Part shown: in pieces, positions 20,635 to 30,164 of the stretch
Layout: the number at the start of each line of letters is the position of its first letter
Numbering within the stretch: position 1 is the stretch's first letter
Assembly (NCBI GenBank): GCA_021401465.1
Contig: JADDMT010000143.1
Coordinates: 1 to 64,000, forward strand
Length of the DNA: 64,000 nt
Direction of reading: 5' to 3'
Origin: Teratosphaeria epicoccoides
Lineage: Eukaryota > Ascomycota > Dothideomycetes > Mycosphaerellales > Teratosphaeriaceae
Notes under the pieces: model-generated
The model's input: the letters and a program-made list of their open reading frames with translations, nothing else
Databases searched by the model: none
What the model was told of the DNA's origin: nothing
Program-made: the position numbers and the translations under genes

Positions 20635-21938
20635 ATGTCGGGCGACGAGGAACAAGGACGCGCACCGAAGCGACAAAGGAGCTCACTGGAAACCGAGGAG
20701 GCCGCCCAATTGAAGAGCTCGCTGCATGTTGATACTGAAGACAAGCTGACGCCGACAATGGATGGTATCGTCGACATCGTTTCGAATGGAGATGTGTTGT
20801 TGGAGTTGAGTGGGCTTGCTGGTGTCAAGAAAGGGTGAGTTCGGATCGATCGTTTGCAGCATATCATGCGCAGCATCTCACGGTCCTTGACAGAATCAGT
20901 CTCCGTGTCAGCTCCCATATTCTGTCCATCGCATCGACAGAATTCAGAGCTGAGCTCGCTCGCGCTCGTGCCTCTGCCAGCGCTGCGAGTGAGGTTGTTC
21001 TTCAGTCGACCTGGGACGATGGCGATGCGATGCTTCTGCTCTGCAACCTAGTCCACCTGCAGAACCAAAGATTACCGCCTCGCATCTCGGGCGAGCTACT
21101 TTATAAGCTCGCCCGAGTGGCTGAGAAGTACAAGTGCGTTCCCGCCATTTCGCGCGCCACGGTGCCGTGGTTCGACCGGCTGTTCAACGCAAAGACTGTC
21201 GTCGACACCTTCAACATGGTCGAGACGGCCTTCTTGCTCGACGAGCCTCTTTACGTCGCTCGATTCACTGAGCGCTGGGTCAGGACCGACCCCGTCGCCA
21301 ACAGGTTCATGACGCGCAATACAGATCTGGAATCTCGCCAACTAGCACACGAGTTGCAGAATCGTCGCCACAGTCTCCTAGCAGCTGTGAGGGCTGAGGT
21401 TGACTTGCTTGTGGATCCGTGCTCTGCTGCCTTTTCGAAGAATAGGGAGCACTATACCGACTACGCTCCTGGCATGACGCCCGATGCAGATGAAGATGGG
21501 CGAGTCAGAGGCTCGATCTGCCGCGTTGATGAGATGGCTAGTGAGCTCCTCCAGACACGCTGTTCCACTCTGAAGCTGAGTCACAGACTGACAGACGATC
21601 ACATAGGTACTACGTACCTCGGCGCCCTTCGCGATGCCCGGATCTGGCCCGCTACTACTTGGCCAAATACTCTGGGAGCATTGCTGGACGCCATCAAGGA
21701 CTTCAGAATCCCAGAGTATGACGATTGTGACATGTGCGAATTCTGCGAGGGCGTCAGGGAGCCGTTCGAGAGGCACCTGGCCCTGGTACGGTCGCTGCAT
21801 ACCGAGAGGCTGTGGGGACTCTGCCTGGATTGCTTCAAGGCGTGCGGGGTCAACGAAGGGAAGTGCAGGATCGAGCATGCTAAACCGAAGAAGAATGGGC
21901 TTGTGATACCCATCGATCAAGCAGAGTCAGCAGATTAG
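20635..21938 (+). CDS. BTB/POZ-domain protein (BTB1)
   Basis: Two exons, 20635-20834 and 20894-21938, with a 59-nt intron (GTGAGT, ending TTGACAG) give 414 residues. The BTB-like fold starts near residue 45 (GDVLLELSGLAGVKKG), runs over the intron into ISLRVSSHILSIASTEFRAEL, and continues with LLLCNLVHLQNQRLP. A helical C-terminal half follows, with several cysteines (CDMCEFCEGVR) that might bind metal. Fungal proteins of this type are numerous and mostly uncharacterised; some are cullin-3 adaptors. No substrate can be named. Related frames occur at 41415 and 47485. Confidence 0.75.
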
Positions 21939-22110
21939 CAGCGCTCTGAGATCTTGACTCGGCCAATAGATGAATGAACAGGTCTCGCTGCTTATGTGAA
22001 CACCGTATATACAGCAGCCACCAGCATTACTGTACAGAATTTACACCTCGCAAGAATCGAAGGTAGAAGTGCTGCGCTAAGAACAATGCAGGAGCCGCTG
22101 CTACTTTTCC

Positions 22111-22689
22111 TCATCCTAACAACCCTTCAATATAGGAACTTATTGCCGCCGCCGCATCGACGCCCGTCGCCACACTCGCGGGCACGGTGTGCGTCGCGCC
22201 CAGCGTATATCACACTCCCGATGCCGTCATCGTAACCGTCGTCGTGCTCTGAATTGTGCTCGTCGTAGTGATCGTCATCGTTCTCGTCGTTCCCGAACTC
22301 GTGCAAGACGAACTCGAAGACGTCGAAGAAATAGTCGCCTGCTCCATCATCTTCTCCTTCGCCTGCGTCAACGCCACAGATGAATAGGTGATCGTCGCAT
22401 TCGGCGAAGCAGTCGCAAGGTAGGAGGCTATATAGGCAGATACTGAGGGGGCGGCGTTGAAACCTGTAACGATGGAGCGCGGGACCCAGAAAGTGTCGCC
22501 GTTGGGGAGGTTGATGCGGACCATTACGCTGCCGTCAAGGGAGGTGGTTGGGCTTGTGCTGGAGGCTGAAAGGAGGGAGACGGTGGAAGTGGTGGTGGAG
22601 GACTGGGTTGGTTTTGAAGAGATTGGGTCTGCGGTGGTCAGAGTGGCAAGGGACCAGGCGGCGAGGGTGAGGGGTCTGGTAAGCTTCAT
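22111..22689 (-). CDS. Ser/Thr-rich secreted protein interrupted by an in-frame TGA
   Basis: This is an unrecognised secreted protein. The start MKLTRPLTLAAWSLATLTTA is a signal peptide. A Ser/Thr-rich body follows, likely O-glycosylated, with one non-repetitive block (RINLPNGDTFWVPRSIV, then SVSAYIASYLA). The frame stops at TGA 22210-22212 after 159 residues. The same frame then stays open for 32 codons to TGA 22111-22113 and reads like a copy of the earlier block (HTVPASVATGVDAAAAISSY). No satisfactory intron covers the stop, since the only GT-AG option is about 41 nt with no branch site. A C>T nonsense change, read-through or sequencing error are all possible. Confidence 0.55.
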
Positions 22690-23278
22690 GTTGGTCTGTC
22701 AATTTGTTTTGGAGGTAGTGGAGTTGTCTGCGCGACTGGTGTCGTAGTGCGATTGCCCTCACGATAGGGTTGCTATGTCTGCGCTTTTCCTGGTGGCACG
22801 ACCAGGTAGGCAGATGCCCAGCGGGCCTAGTCGTCTATCGGACTGGCTTTTAGGGGCATGGTATCCGCAAGCAGCATCCTTTGTCCGGTAAACCAGATCG
22901 CGCCCGGTAAAGTTTCAAGTCAGCGATGCGACAATGAGAGGATTGACCGGAACAAAGCAACCGCGAGGGGGGACCATCCACGACCCGCCATGTGGAGGAA
23001 ATGAAGACAATGCACAGGACCTCGTCGTCCACATGGGAGCGCTTGGCCAGAAATAGCCCACATAGCGATGTGGAAGGTCACAGCAATATGGAGGGTGCAC
23101 GACTGGGCCAGATACTCCAGATACTGATCGGATTGAGGTTGGAAGGATCTGCTAGCTATGAGCCGCCGGCGCATGCTGAACAGGCGCTCATAAATCCGGG
23201 TAGCATTTAAAAAGCGTTGGCAGCCTCGGGGCGCTGATGCCTTGGTCGTATCGAGCATGGCCTCATCCAGCGTGCCTC
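22690..23278. other. Intergenic, secreted-protein promoter and DAD4 3' side
   Basis: This region lies upstream of the secreted-protein gene (-) and downstream of DAD4 (-). A 120-codon minus frame at 22920-23282 runs out of the last DAD4 exon in a different phase and has no recognisable domain. Nothing else is supported. Confidence 0.3.
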
Positions 23279-23728
23279 TCATGATGGCTCTTTCAAGCTC
23301 TCCGTTCCTGGGTAGAAGTCAGTGCCTCGTCCCAACCGGGTCAGAGGCATACTCGCCTTCCAAGTGGAACAGGACATTGCTCTGATAGTTCTTGAACATT
23401 TGTGCTACCAGCTCGACATTCATGTTTTGCACGTTGATCTCCTGAAACAACATCATCAGCCCCTGCTTCCTGATCCGACTGCCAGTCAGATGTGACAAGG
23501 AAACATACTTGCAGAGTCTTGTTCAGCACCATGATAGCTTCATTCAGCTTCTCCTGTGCGACAGTCAGCCATGCGGTTCTGGTCATTTGACATGTGACAG
23601 CGCGCCTACCACATTGGTGATGATGCGGGATATGAGTAGGCTTTGCTGGTGCTCGTGTGGACTCTCCTGCATAAGCCGTCAGCAGGTGTTGCATCGAGGT
23701 TGTCTACATGGACGGTCCATCTCACCAT
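23279..23728 (-). CDS. DAD4: DASH complex subunit Dad4
   Basis: Dad4 is one of ten subunits of the DASH/Dam1 ring that couples kinetochores to microtubule ends. Five small exons: 23726-23728 (ATG alone), 23610-23666, 23509-23553, 23357-23441 and 23279-23307. They give 72 residues, the same length as yeast Dad4. The protein reads MESPHEHQQSLLISRIITNV, then EKLNEAIMVLNKTLQ, then EINVQNMNVELVAQMFKNY, with QSNVLFHLEG and the end SLKEPS. The last intron starts with GC (AAG|GCGAGT) rather than GT. A GT donor 4 nt downstream would run on past the natural end. Divergent from SLH1. Confidence 0.88.
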
Positions 23729-23954
23729 TGGCGGCTATAGTCTTGATGTGTTCTCGCTACCAGAGATCGCGTCTTGTTGCCGGGAAACGGGTTGGTAGAC
23801 GCTAGGCCCAGCTAGGAAGGTGGCGCTGATATCTTGACGTTCATTCCGCGAAGTTCCCGCTGTCTTTCGTCAATATCTTCGTAGTTTGAGCGGAGTCCGT
23901 AGAGTTACTACTGGATACTTATACCGGAAGACGAGGCGAGGAAAATCGGATGGA
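23729..23954. promoter_or_regulatory. Shared promoter region, DAD4 and SLH1
   Basis: This 226-bp interval between divergent start codons must contain both promoters. No specific element was recognised. Confidence 0.35.
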
Positions 23955-26900
23955 ATGACGACCTCCGCCGACTCTGCCGCCACACAATGGCTGGAGCAGC
24001 TGGCGGCGATGCGAGCGGCGATCGCAGAGCTGAAGCTGCTTCAAACAAATGGAGAGGCGGAATACTCCAAAGACGGCCATGATCTGGACACCGACGACGA
24101 CACGTTCTCGGTGGCATCACCGATAGAGGACATTTGGGACGTCATCAGCGAAGAGGATGAAGATGCCGATTTCAGCGAGGAAAGTATTGAGCCGGAGAGG
24201 GCAGTGGACAGTCGGACAAGTGTCGGCTCGGCAGACTGGCTACGCAAGAGTTGTGAAGGGGCGTCGAAAAGGGGCAGCGGACTGGATGCGGACGCTCTTC
24301 ATGACCAGGTTACGGCTGTATTGGCCTCAGACAGCAGCGACGACGAGCTGCAGATGACACTACCAGATATCCTAGGCTTCGAAGAACTAGATCTAGTTGG
24401 CGAGATCATACAGCACCGCAAGCAAATCTTAGCCCAGCCTGCCAAGCCGCCTCACCCTGGTCTCCTTTCCAAAGCAGAGCGTGATGCCCGTCTCTGCCAG
24501 GCAGACTATGAGCACAAGAATGCCGCCCTCGATGCTGCTGTCAACCGTTCTGGAGAGGACTATCCTCACGTCTATCGTGCGCATGGCGCGGGCAACATGC
24601 TGTCAGCCCATGGCACTAAGTATACCTTGCCAGTGGGTAGCGAGCGTTTTGAACGCCAGCATTACGAGGAGTACAGCATACCCGCCTCAAAAGTAGGCAC
24701 CCTCGCTAGACAGCAGAAGCTTGTCCGGATCAGCGACCTGGATGGTCTTTGTCAACGCACCTTCCGAGGTTACAAGACGCTGAATCGCATGCAGAGCCTG
24801 GTGTACCCCGTTGCATACCAAACGAGTGAGAACATGCTCATTTGTGCTCCCACCGGTGCCGGTAAGACAGATGCAGCAATGCTCACCATCCTCAGTACCG
24901 TGGCCAAGAATATTCATCCCAGCCCTGTTGAGCACCCAGAAGCCACCGACTTCGCTGTGCATACGCAGGACTTCAAAATAGTCTACGTAGCGCCAATGAA
25001 AGCGCTTGCTGCTGAAATCACCGAGAAGCTCGGCAAGAGGCTTGCGTGGCTTGGTATCAAAGTCAGAGAGTTGACGGGCGACATGCAGCTCACCAAAGCA
25101 GAGATTGTGCAGACACAGATCATTGTCACCACTCCAGAGAAATGGGATGTCGTTACACGTAAAAGCACAGGGGATACAGAACTAGTGCAAAAGGTGCGTC
25201 TGTTGATCATCGATGAAGTGCACATGCTGCATGATGAGCGTGGTGCTGTGCTCGAGTCCCTCGTTGCCAGGACGGAGCGCCAGGTGGAGAGCACGCAGTC
25301 TCTCATCCGCATCGTTGGTCTTTCCGCCACGCTGCCCAACTACGTTGATGTCTCGGACTTCCTTAAAGTCAATCGCATGGCTGGACTTTTCTACTTCGAT
25401 CAGTCTTTCCGTCCTGTACCGCTTCAACAGCATTTCATCGGCGTCAAGGGCAAGCCTGGCACAAAAGCAAGTCGTGAGAACCTCGACAATACCGCATTCG
25501 AAAAGGTCAAGGAGCAACGTGAGCAAGGACATCAGGTTATGGTCTTTGTTCATAGTCGCAAAGACACGGTCAAGACCGCCCGCACCCTGCTGGAGAAGGC
25601 ACAGGAAGAGGGCTTAAACGAACTTTTCGATCCGACTGGACACGATGGATACTCGAATGCCGTCAGGGATGTCAAGCAATCAAAAGGCAAGGAAATCCGC
25701 GACCTTGTGGTCAAAGGTCTTGGCACCCACCACGCCGGCATGCCTCGCTCGGACCGCAATATGATCGAGCGCCTTTTTGCTGAAGGTGTCCTCAAAGTCC
25801 TGTGCTGCACGTCTACGCTGGCATGGGGTGTCAACTTACCAGCTGCCGCAGTCGTCATCAAAGGAACACAGCTGTACAGCGCTGAAGCTGGTAAGTTCGT
25901 GGACCTTGGCATTCTTGACGTCTTGCAGATCTTTGGTCGAGCTGGTCGGCCCCAATTCCAGGATACGGGTGTTGGCATGATCATCTCGACGCAAGACAAG
26001 TTGCAGCATTACTTGACTGCTGTAACGCAACAGCAGCCGATCGAGAGTCAGTTTAGCAAAAAGCTCGTCGACAATTTGAATGCAGAAATTGCACTTGGCA
26101 CCGTGACGAGCGTGCCTGAAGCAATTACTTGGCTCGGTTACTCCTATCTCTTCGTCCGCATGCGTCGCAACCCGATGGCGTACGGCATAGAATGGTCGGA
26201 GATACAGAACGACCCCAATCTCGTGCAGCGACGACGGGAGCTGATTATCAAGGCAGCTCGCACGCTTCAGCAGAGCCAGATGATCATCTTCAATGAGACG
26301 ACCGAAGAGCTCCGTGCTAAGGATGTTGGCAGGATCGCAAGTCAATTCTATGTTCTGCAGACCTCTATTGAGATCTTTAACACCATGATGAGACCTCGTG
26401 CCATTGAAGCAGATATCTTGAAGATGATCTCGATGTCGGGAGAGTTCGATAACATTACATCTCGTGATACCGAAGAGAAAGAGCTCATGCGCCTCAAGGA
26501 CGAAGCCGCTCCATGCGATATTGAGGGCGGCATCGGCACGCGACAGGGCAAGACAAATGTGCTTCTGCAGAGTTACATCTCGAAGGCGAATTTGGAAGAC
26601 TTCACGCTTGTTAGTGACATGGCGTATGTCGCTCAAAACGCTGCGAGAATATGCCGAGCTCTGTTCATGATTGCATTAAATCGGCGTTGGGGCTATCAAT
26701 GTCTGGTCCTTCTGAGTCTGTGCAAGAGCATTGAAAAGAGAGTCTGGCCTTATGAGCACCCCTTCAGGCAATTTGACCTGCCACGAGCTGTTCTACGCAA
26801 CCTCGACGAGAAAGGGAGTACCGCATCGGTCGACAGTCTTAGGGATATGGAGGCAGCAGAGATCGGCAGTCTGGTGCACAACCAGAAGATGGGATCCACC

Positions 26901-29879
26901 ATGTCCAAACTTCTCGACAATTTCCCCACAATCTCTGTTGACGCCGAGATGGCGCCATTGAATCGCGATGTCTTGCGCATCAAGCTTTATCTTACGCCAG
27001 ACTTCCATTGGAACGACCGACATCATGGGAAGAGCGAAAGCTACTGGATCTGGGTTGAGAACTCAGAGACGAGCGAGATCTATCACCATGAGTACTTCAT
27101 CCTGAGTCGCAGAAAGTTGTACGACGAGCATGAGCTCAACTTCACGATACCACTCGCGGATCCGCTGCCCTCGCAGATCTACATTAGAGCCGTGAGCGAC
27201 AGATGGCTAGGTGCTGAGACGGTCCAGCCAGTGTCCTTCCAGCATTTGATCCGTCCGGACACTGAGTCCGTCTACACAGACCTCCTCAGCTTGCAACCGC
27301 TGCCTGTGAAGGCGCTTAAGAACCCATTGTTGGAGGAGATCTACAGTCAGCGCTTCCAGTTCTTCAACCCTATGCAGACTCAACTATTTCACTGCATGTA
27401 CCACACCTCCGCCAACGTCCTCCTCGGTTCGCCTACAGGATCTGGAAAGACTGTTGCTTGCGAGCTGGCAATGTGGCAAGCTTTCCGAGACCATCCAGGC
27501 TCCAAGGTCGTATACATTGCGCCCATGAAAGCTCTCGTCCGCGAGCGAGTGCAAGATTGGGGTCAGCGACTGGTCCGCCAGTTGGGTTTGAGACTTGTGG
27601 AGTTGACGGGTGATAACACGCCGGACACGCGCACGATCAGGGACGCAGACATCATTGTCACGACGCCGGAGAAGTGGGATGGTATCTCCCGTTCCTGGCA
27701 GACGAGAAGCTATGTGCAACAGGTTAGTCTGGTCATCATCGATGAGATCCATCTCTTAGGCGGCGACCGAGGCCCTATCCTCGAAATTATCGTAAGTCGT
27801 ATGAACTACATCGCCTCCCAGAAGAAAGGTTCTGTACGTCTTGTCGGGATGTCGACCGCCTGCGCCAATGCCATGGACCTCGCAAATTGGTTGGGGGTCA
27901 AAGAAGGCCTCTTCAACTTCCGCCACAGCGTCCGTCCCGTGCCCCTGGAAATTTACATCGACGGGTTCCCGGAGCAGAGAGGTTTCTGTCCATTGATGCA
28001 GAGCATGAACCGGCCCACCTTCCTGGCTATCAAAGCGCACAGCCCCACGAAGCCCGTCATCGTGTTCGTCGCTTCACGTCGGCAGACTCGCCTGACAGCC
28101 CGAGACCTGATAAATTTCTGCGGCATGGAAGATAATCCTCGTCGCTTTGTTTGCATGTCCGAAGAAGACTTGGCGCTCAACCTCAGCCGAGTCAAGGACG
28201 AAGCACTGCGGGAAGCCATGAGCTTTGGTATTGGACTGCACCACGCGGGTCTGGTCGAAAGTGATCGACAGTTGGCGGAAGAGATGTTCGCGAATAACAA
28301 GATCCAGATTTTGGTGGCAACGAGTACGTTGGCATGGGGCGTGAACTTGCCGGCGCATTTGGTTGTGGTGAAGGGAACCCAGTTCTTCGATGCGAAGATT
28401 GAGGGATACAAAGACATGGATCTGACGGATGTGCTGCAGATGTTGGGACGGGCGGGGCGACCGCAATTCGATACTAGTGGCATCGCAAGGATCTTTACGC
28501 AAGACTCCAAGAAGGCGTTCTACAAGCACTTCCTGCATACGGGCTTTCCTGTGGAGAGCAGTCTGCACCATGTACTGGACAACCACTTGGGAGCCGAAGT
28601 GTCCGCAGAGACGATCGCGACGAAGCAGGATGCTCTGGACTATCTTACCTGGACGTTCTTCTTCCGAAGACTGCACAAGAATCCTAGCTACTACGGCTTG
28701 GAGATCCCTGCGGAAGACAACAATACCGGCGCCGCGCAGGAGGCGGCAAACGAGTACATGGTGGAAATGGTGGACAAGAGTCTCGGCTCCTTAGCAGAAT
28801 CTGGCTGTTTGACTTTGCAAAGCAACGGTGATGTGGATCCTACACCTCTGGGTAAGATCATGAGCTACTACTACCTCGCACATACCACCATCCGCATGCT
28901 GCGCGACTACGCGAAGCCCTCTGCCACTTTCGCGGAAGTTCTGGGCTGGATGTGCAGAGCGACGGAGTACGACGAGCTGCCTGTTCGGCACAACGAAGAT
29001 CTCATCAACGCGGAGTTATCCAAGAACTTGCCACTCAAAGCCGAGGACCTGGGACTACCGATGTGGGATCCGCATGTCAAAGCTTTCCTGCTACTGCAAG
29101 CACATTTCGAAAGAATCGATCTTCCCATCTCTGATTACGTAGGTGATCAGAACTCAGTTCTGGACCAGGCTATCCGTATCATCCAGGCTTCTATCGATGT
29201 GCTGACGGAGATTGGGTACATGGATAGCTGCAAGACGATGATGACACTGCTGCAGTGTGTAAAGTGCGCGCGATGGCCGACGAATGAGCCTTTGGCAATT
29301 CTTCCCGGCGTCGAGATGGGGGCCGAGAGTGATAGGGACAGTAAGCCTGGAGATCTGGTGCAGGCGACCGAGACGTCTAGGCAGGAGATGGAGACGGCGC
29401 TGAAAGGCCTCGGACTTCCGTCGGCGAGCCAAGGGAGGGCATTCAAGGCACTTGCACAACTGCCGCGACTCAAAGTTGAGATTGTGGACGTCAACGCCCT
29501 CAGCCTCATCATCAGCCTGACCCGTCTGAATGCGCCCACGAATCCGGATTACCAAATTTTTGCGCCGCGGTATCCGAAGCCGCAGACGGAGGGCTATTTC
29601 GTGCTCGTGACTGACGCGGTGGTTGGAGACGTGTACGGGCTAAAGAGGGTCGGGTTCCAGGGAAAGGATCAGAGGGGCAAAGGCAGCAATGGAGGCAGTG
29701 TTGGGAAGGGTGCGTCGGCAAGGGCGGTGATCAAGCTGCCGCAGAGTGAGAGGGAGAGGAAAGTGAGGGTGTTGGTGGTTAGTGATGCGTATATCGGGAT
29801 GGAGTGGAGGGTTGAAGGGGATGTGGAAGTGCCGGGTGTGCCGAAAGTGGTTGATGATGGGTTGAAGAAAGGGCCGTAG
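23955..29879 (+). CDS. SLH1: Slh1/ASCC3-type Ski2-like RNA helicase
   Basis: Slh1 is the helicase of the RQT complex that splits collided ribosomes in ribosome-associated quality control. The 1974-residue protein (yeast Slh1 is close to this) starts at the ATG at 23955; upstream codons in frame begin only with TTG. An acidic N-terminus is followed by two helicase cassettes. The first has APTGAGKTD at about 298 and DEVH at about 420; the second has SPTGSGKT at about 1159 and DEIH at about 1263. Each is followed by a winged helix and a Sec63 unit. ASCC3-like blocks such as HDERGAVLESLVART, and the short N-terminus, favour Slh1 over the spliceosomal paralogue Brr2. Single exon of nearly 6 kb. 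Confidence 0.93.
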   Translation: MTTSADSAATQWLEQLAAMRAAIAELKLLQTNGEAEYSKDGHDLDTDDDTFSVASPIEDIWDVISEEDEDADFSEESIEPERAVDSRTSVGSADWLRKSCEGASKRGSGLDADALHDQVTAVLASDSSDDELQMTLPDILGFEELDLVGEIIQHRKQILAQPAKPPHPGLLSKAERDARLCQADYEHKNAALDAAVNRSGEDYPHVYRAHGAGNMLSAHGTKYTLPVGSERFERQHYEEYSIPASKVGTLARQQKLVRISDLDGLCQRTFRGYKTLNRMQSLVYPVAYQTSENMLICAPTGAGKTDAAMLTILSTVAKNIHPSPVEHPEATDFAVHTQDFKIVYVAPMKALAAEITEKLGKRLAWLGIKVRELTGDMQLTKAEIVQTQIIVTTPEKWDVVTRKSTGDTELVQKVRLLIIDEVHMLHDERGAVLESLVARTERQVESTQSLIRIVGLSATLPNYVDVSDFLKVNRMAGLFYFDQSFRPVPLQQHFIGVKGKPGTKASRENLDNTAFEKVKEQREQGHQVMVFVHSRKDTVKTARTLLEKAQEEGLNELFDPTGHDGYSNAVRDVKQSKGKEIRDLVVKGLGTHHAGMPRSDRNMIERLFAEGVLKVLCCTSTLAWGVNLPAAAVVIKGTQLYSAEAGKFVDLGILDVLQIFGRAGRPQFQDTGVGMIISTQDKLQHYLTAVTQQQPIESQFSKKLVDNLNAEIALGTVTSVPEAITWLGYSYLFVRMRRNPMAYGIEWSEIQNDPNLVQRRRELIIKAARTLQQSQMIIFNETTEELRAKDVGRIASQFYVLQTSIEIFNTMMRPRAIEADILKMISMSGEFDNITSRDTEEKELMRLKDEAAPCDIEGGIGTRQGKTNVLLQSYISKANLEDFTLVSDMAYVAQNAARICRALFMIALNRRWGYQCLVLLSLCKSIEKRVWPYEHPFRQFDLPRAVLRNLDEKGSTASVDSLRDMEAAEIGSLVHNQKMGSTMSKLLDNFPTISVDAEMAPLNRDVLRIKLYLTPDFHWNDRHHGKSESYWIWVENSETSEIYHHEYFILSRRKLYDEHELNFTIPLADPLPSQIYIRAVSDRWLGAETVQPVSFQHLIRPDTESVYTDLLSLQPLPVKALKNPLLEEIYSQRFQFFNPMQTQLFHCMYHTSANVLLGSPTGSGKTVACELAMWQAFRDHPGSKVVYIAPMKALVRERVQDWGQRLVRQLGLRLVELTGDNTPDTRTIRDADIIVTTPEKWDGISRSWQTRSYVQQVSLVIIDEIHLLGGDRGPILEIIVSRMNYIASQKKGSVRLVGMSTACANAMDLANWLGVKEGLFNFRHSVRPVPLEIYIDGFPEQRGFCPLMQSMNRPTFLAIKAHSPTKPVIVFVASRRQTRLTARDLINFCGMEDNPRRFVCMSEEDLALNLSRVKDEALREAMSFGIGLHHAGLVESDRQLAEEMFANNKIQILVATSTLAWGVNLPAHLVVVKGTQFFDAKIEGYKDMDLTDVLQMLGRAGRPQFDTSGIARIFTQDSKKAFYKHFLHTGFPVESSLHHVLDNHLGAEVSAETIATKQDALDYLTWTFFFRRLHKNPSYYGLEIPAEDNNTGAAQEAANEYMVEMVDKSLGSLAESGCLTLQSNGDVDPTPLGKIMSYYYLAHTTIRMLRDYAKPSATFAEVLGWMCRATEYDELPVRHNEDLINAELSKNLPLKAEDLGLPMWDPHVKAFLLLQAHFERIDLPISDYVGDQNSVLDQAIRIIQASIDVLTEIGYMDSCKTMMTLLQCVKCARWPTNEPLAILPGVEMGAESDRDSKPGDLVQATETSRQEMETALKGLGLPSASQGRAFKALAQLPRLKVEIVDVNALSLIISLTRLNAPTNPDYQIFAPRYPKPQTEGYFVLVTDAVVGDVYGLKRVGFQGKDQRGKGSNGGSVGKGASARAVIKLPQSERERKVRVLVVSDAYIGMEWRVEGDVEVPGVPKVVDDGLKKGP

Positions 29880-30164
29880 TGTGGTTGCGGAGATACGGGT
29901 GCCCCAATTTTGAGGGTCGTCTGATGGGGGGATCACAGGTTCCGTTCTCTTGCCAGGATCATGATTGTAATGGTGACATGTCGATTGTTGATATGCACTG
30001 GTCAAAATCAATTTGTTCTGGTTGATTTGACAAGAGCAGTTCTGCGGCCGCAAGCACAATGGAAGAAGCCACACTACCCGGGCCCTTCCCTACTCTCGTC
30101 AGCCCGAGCCAAACATAAATGATGACGATATTGATACACGGCCATCCACCCGGACCACCCCACC

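Noticed and set aside
23955..29879. Brr2 rather than Slh1
   Set aside because: The N-terminus is too short for Brr2, and the sequence around the helicase motifs resembles ASCC3/Slh1 better.
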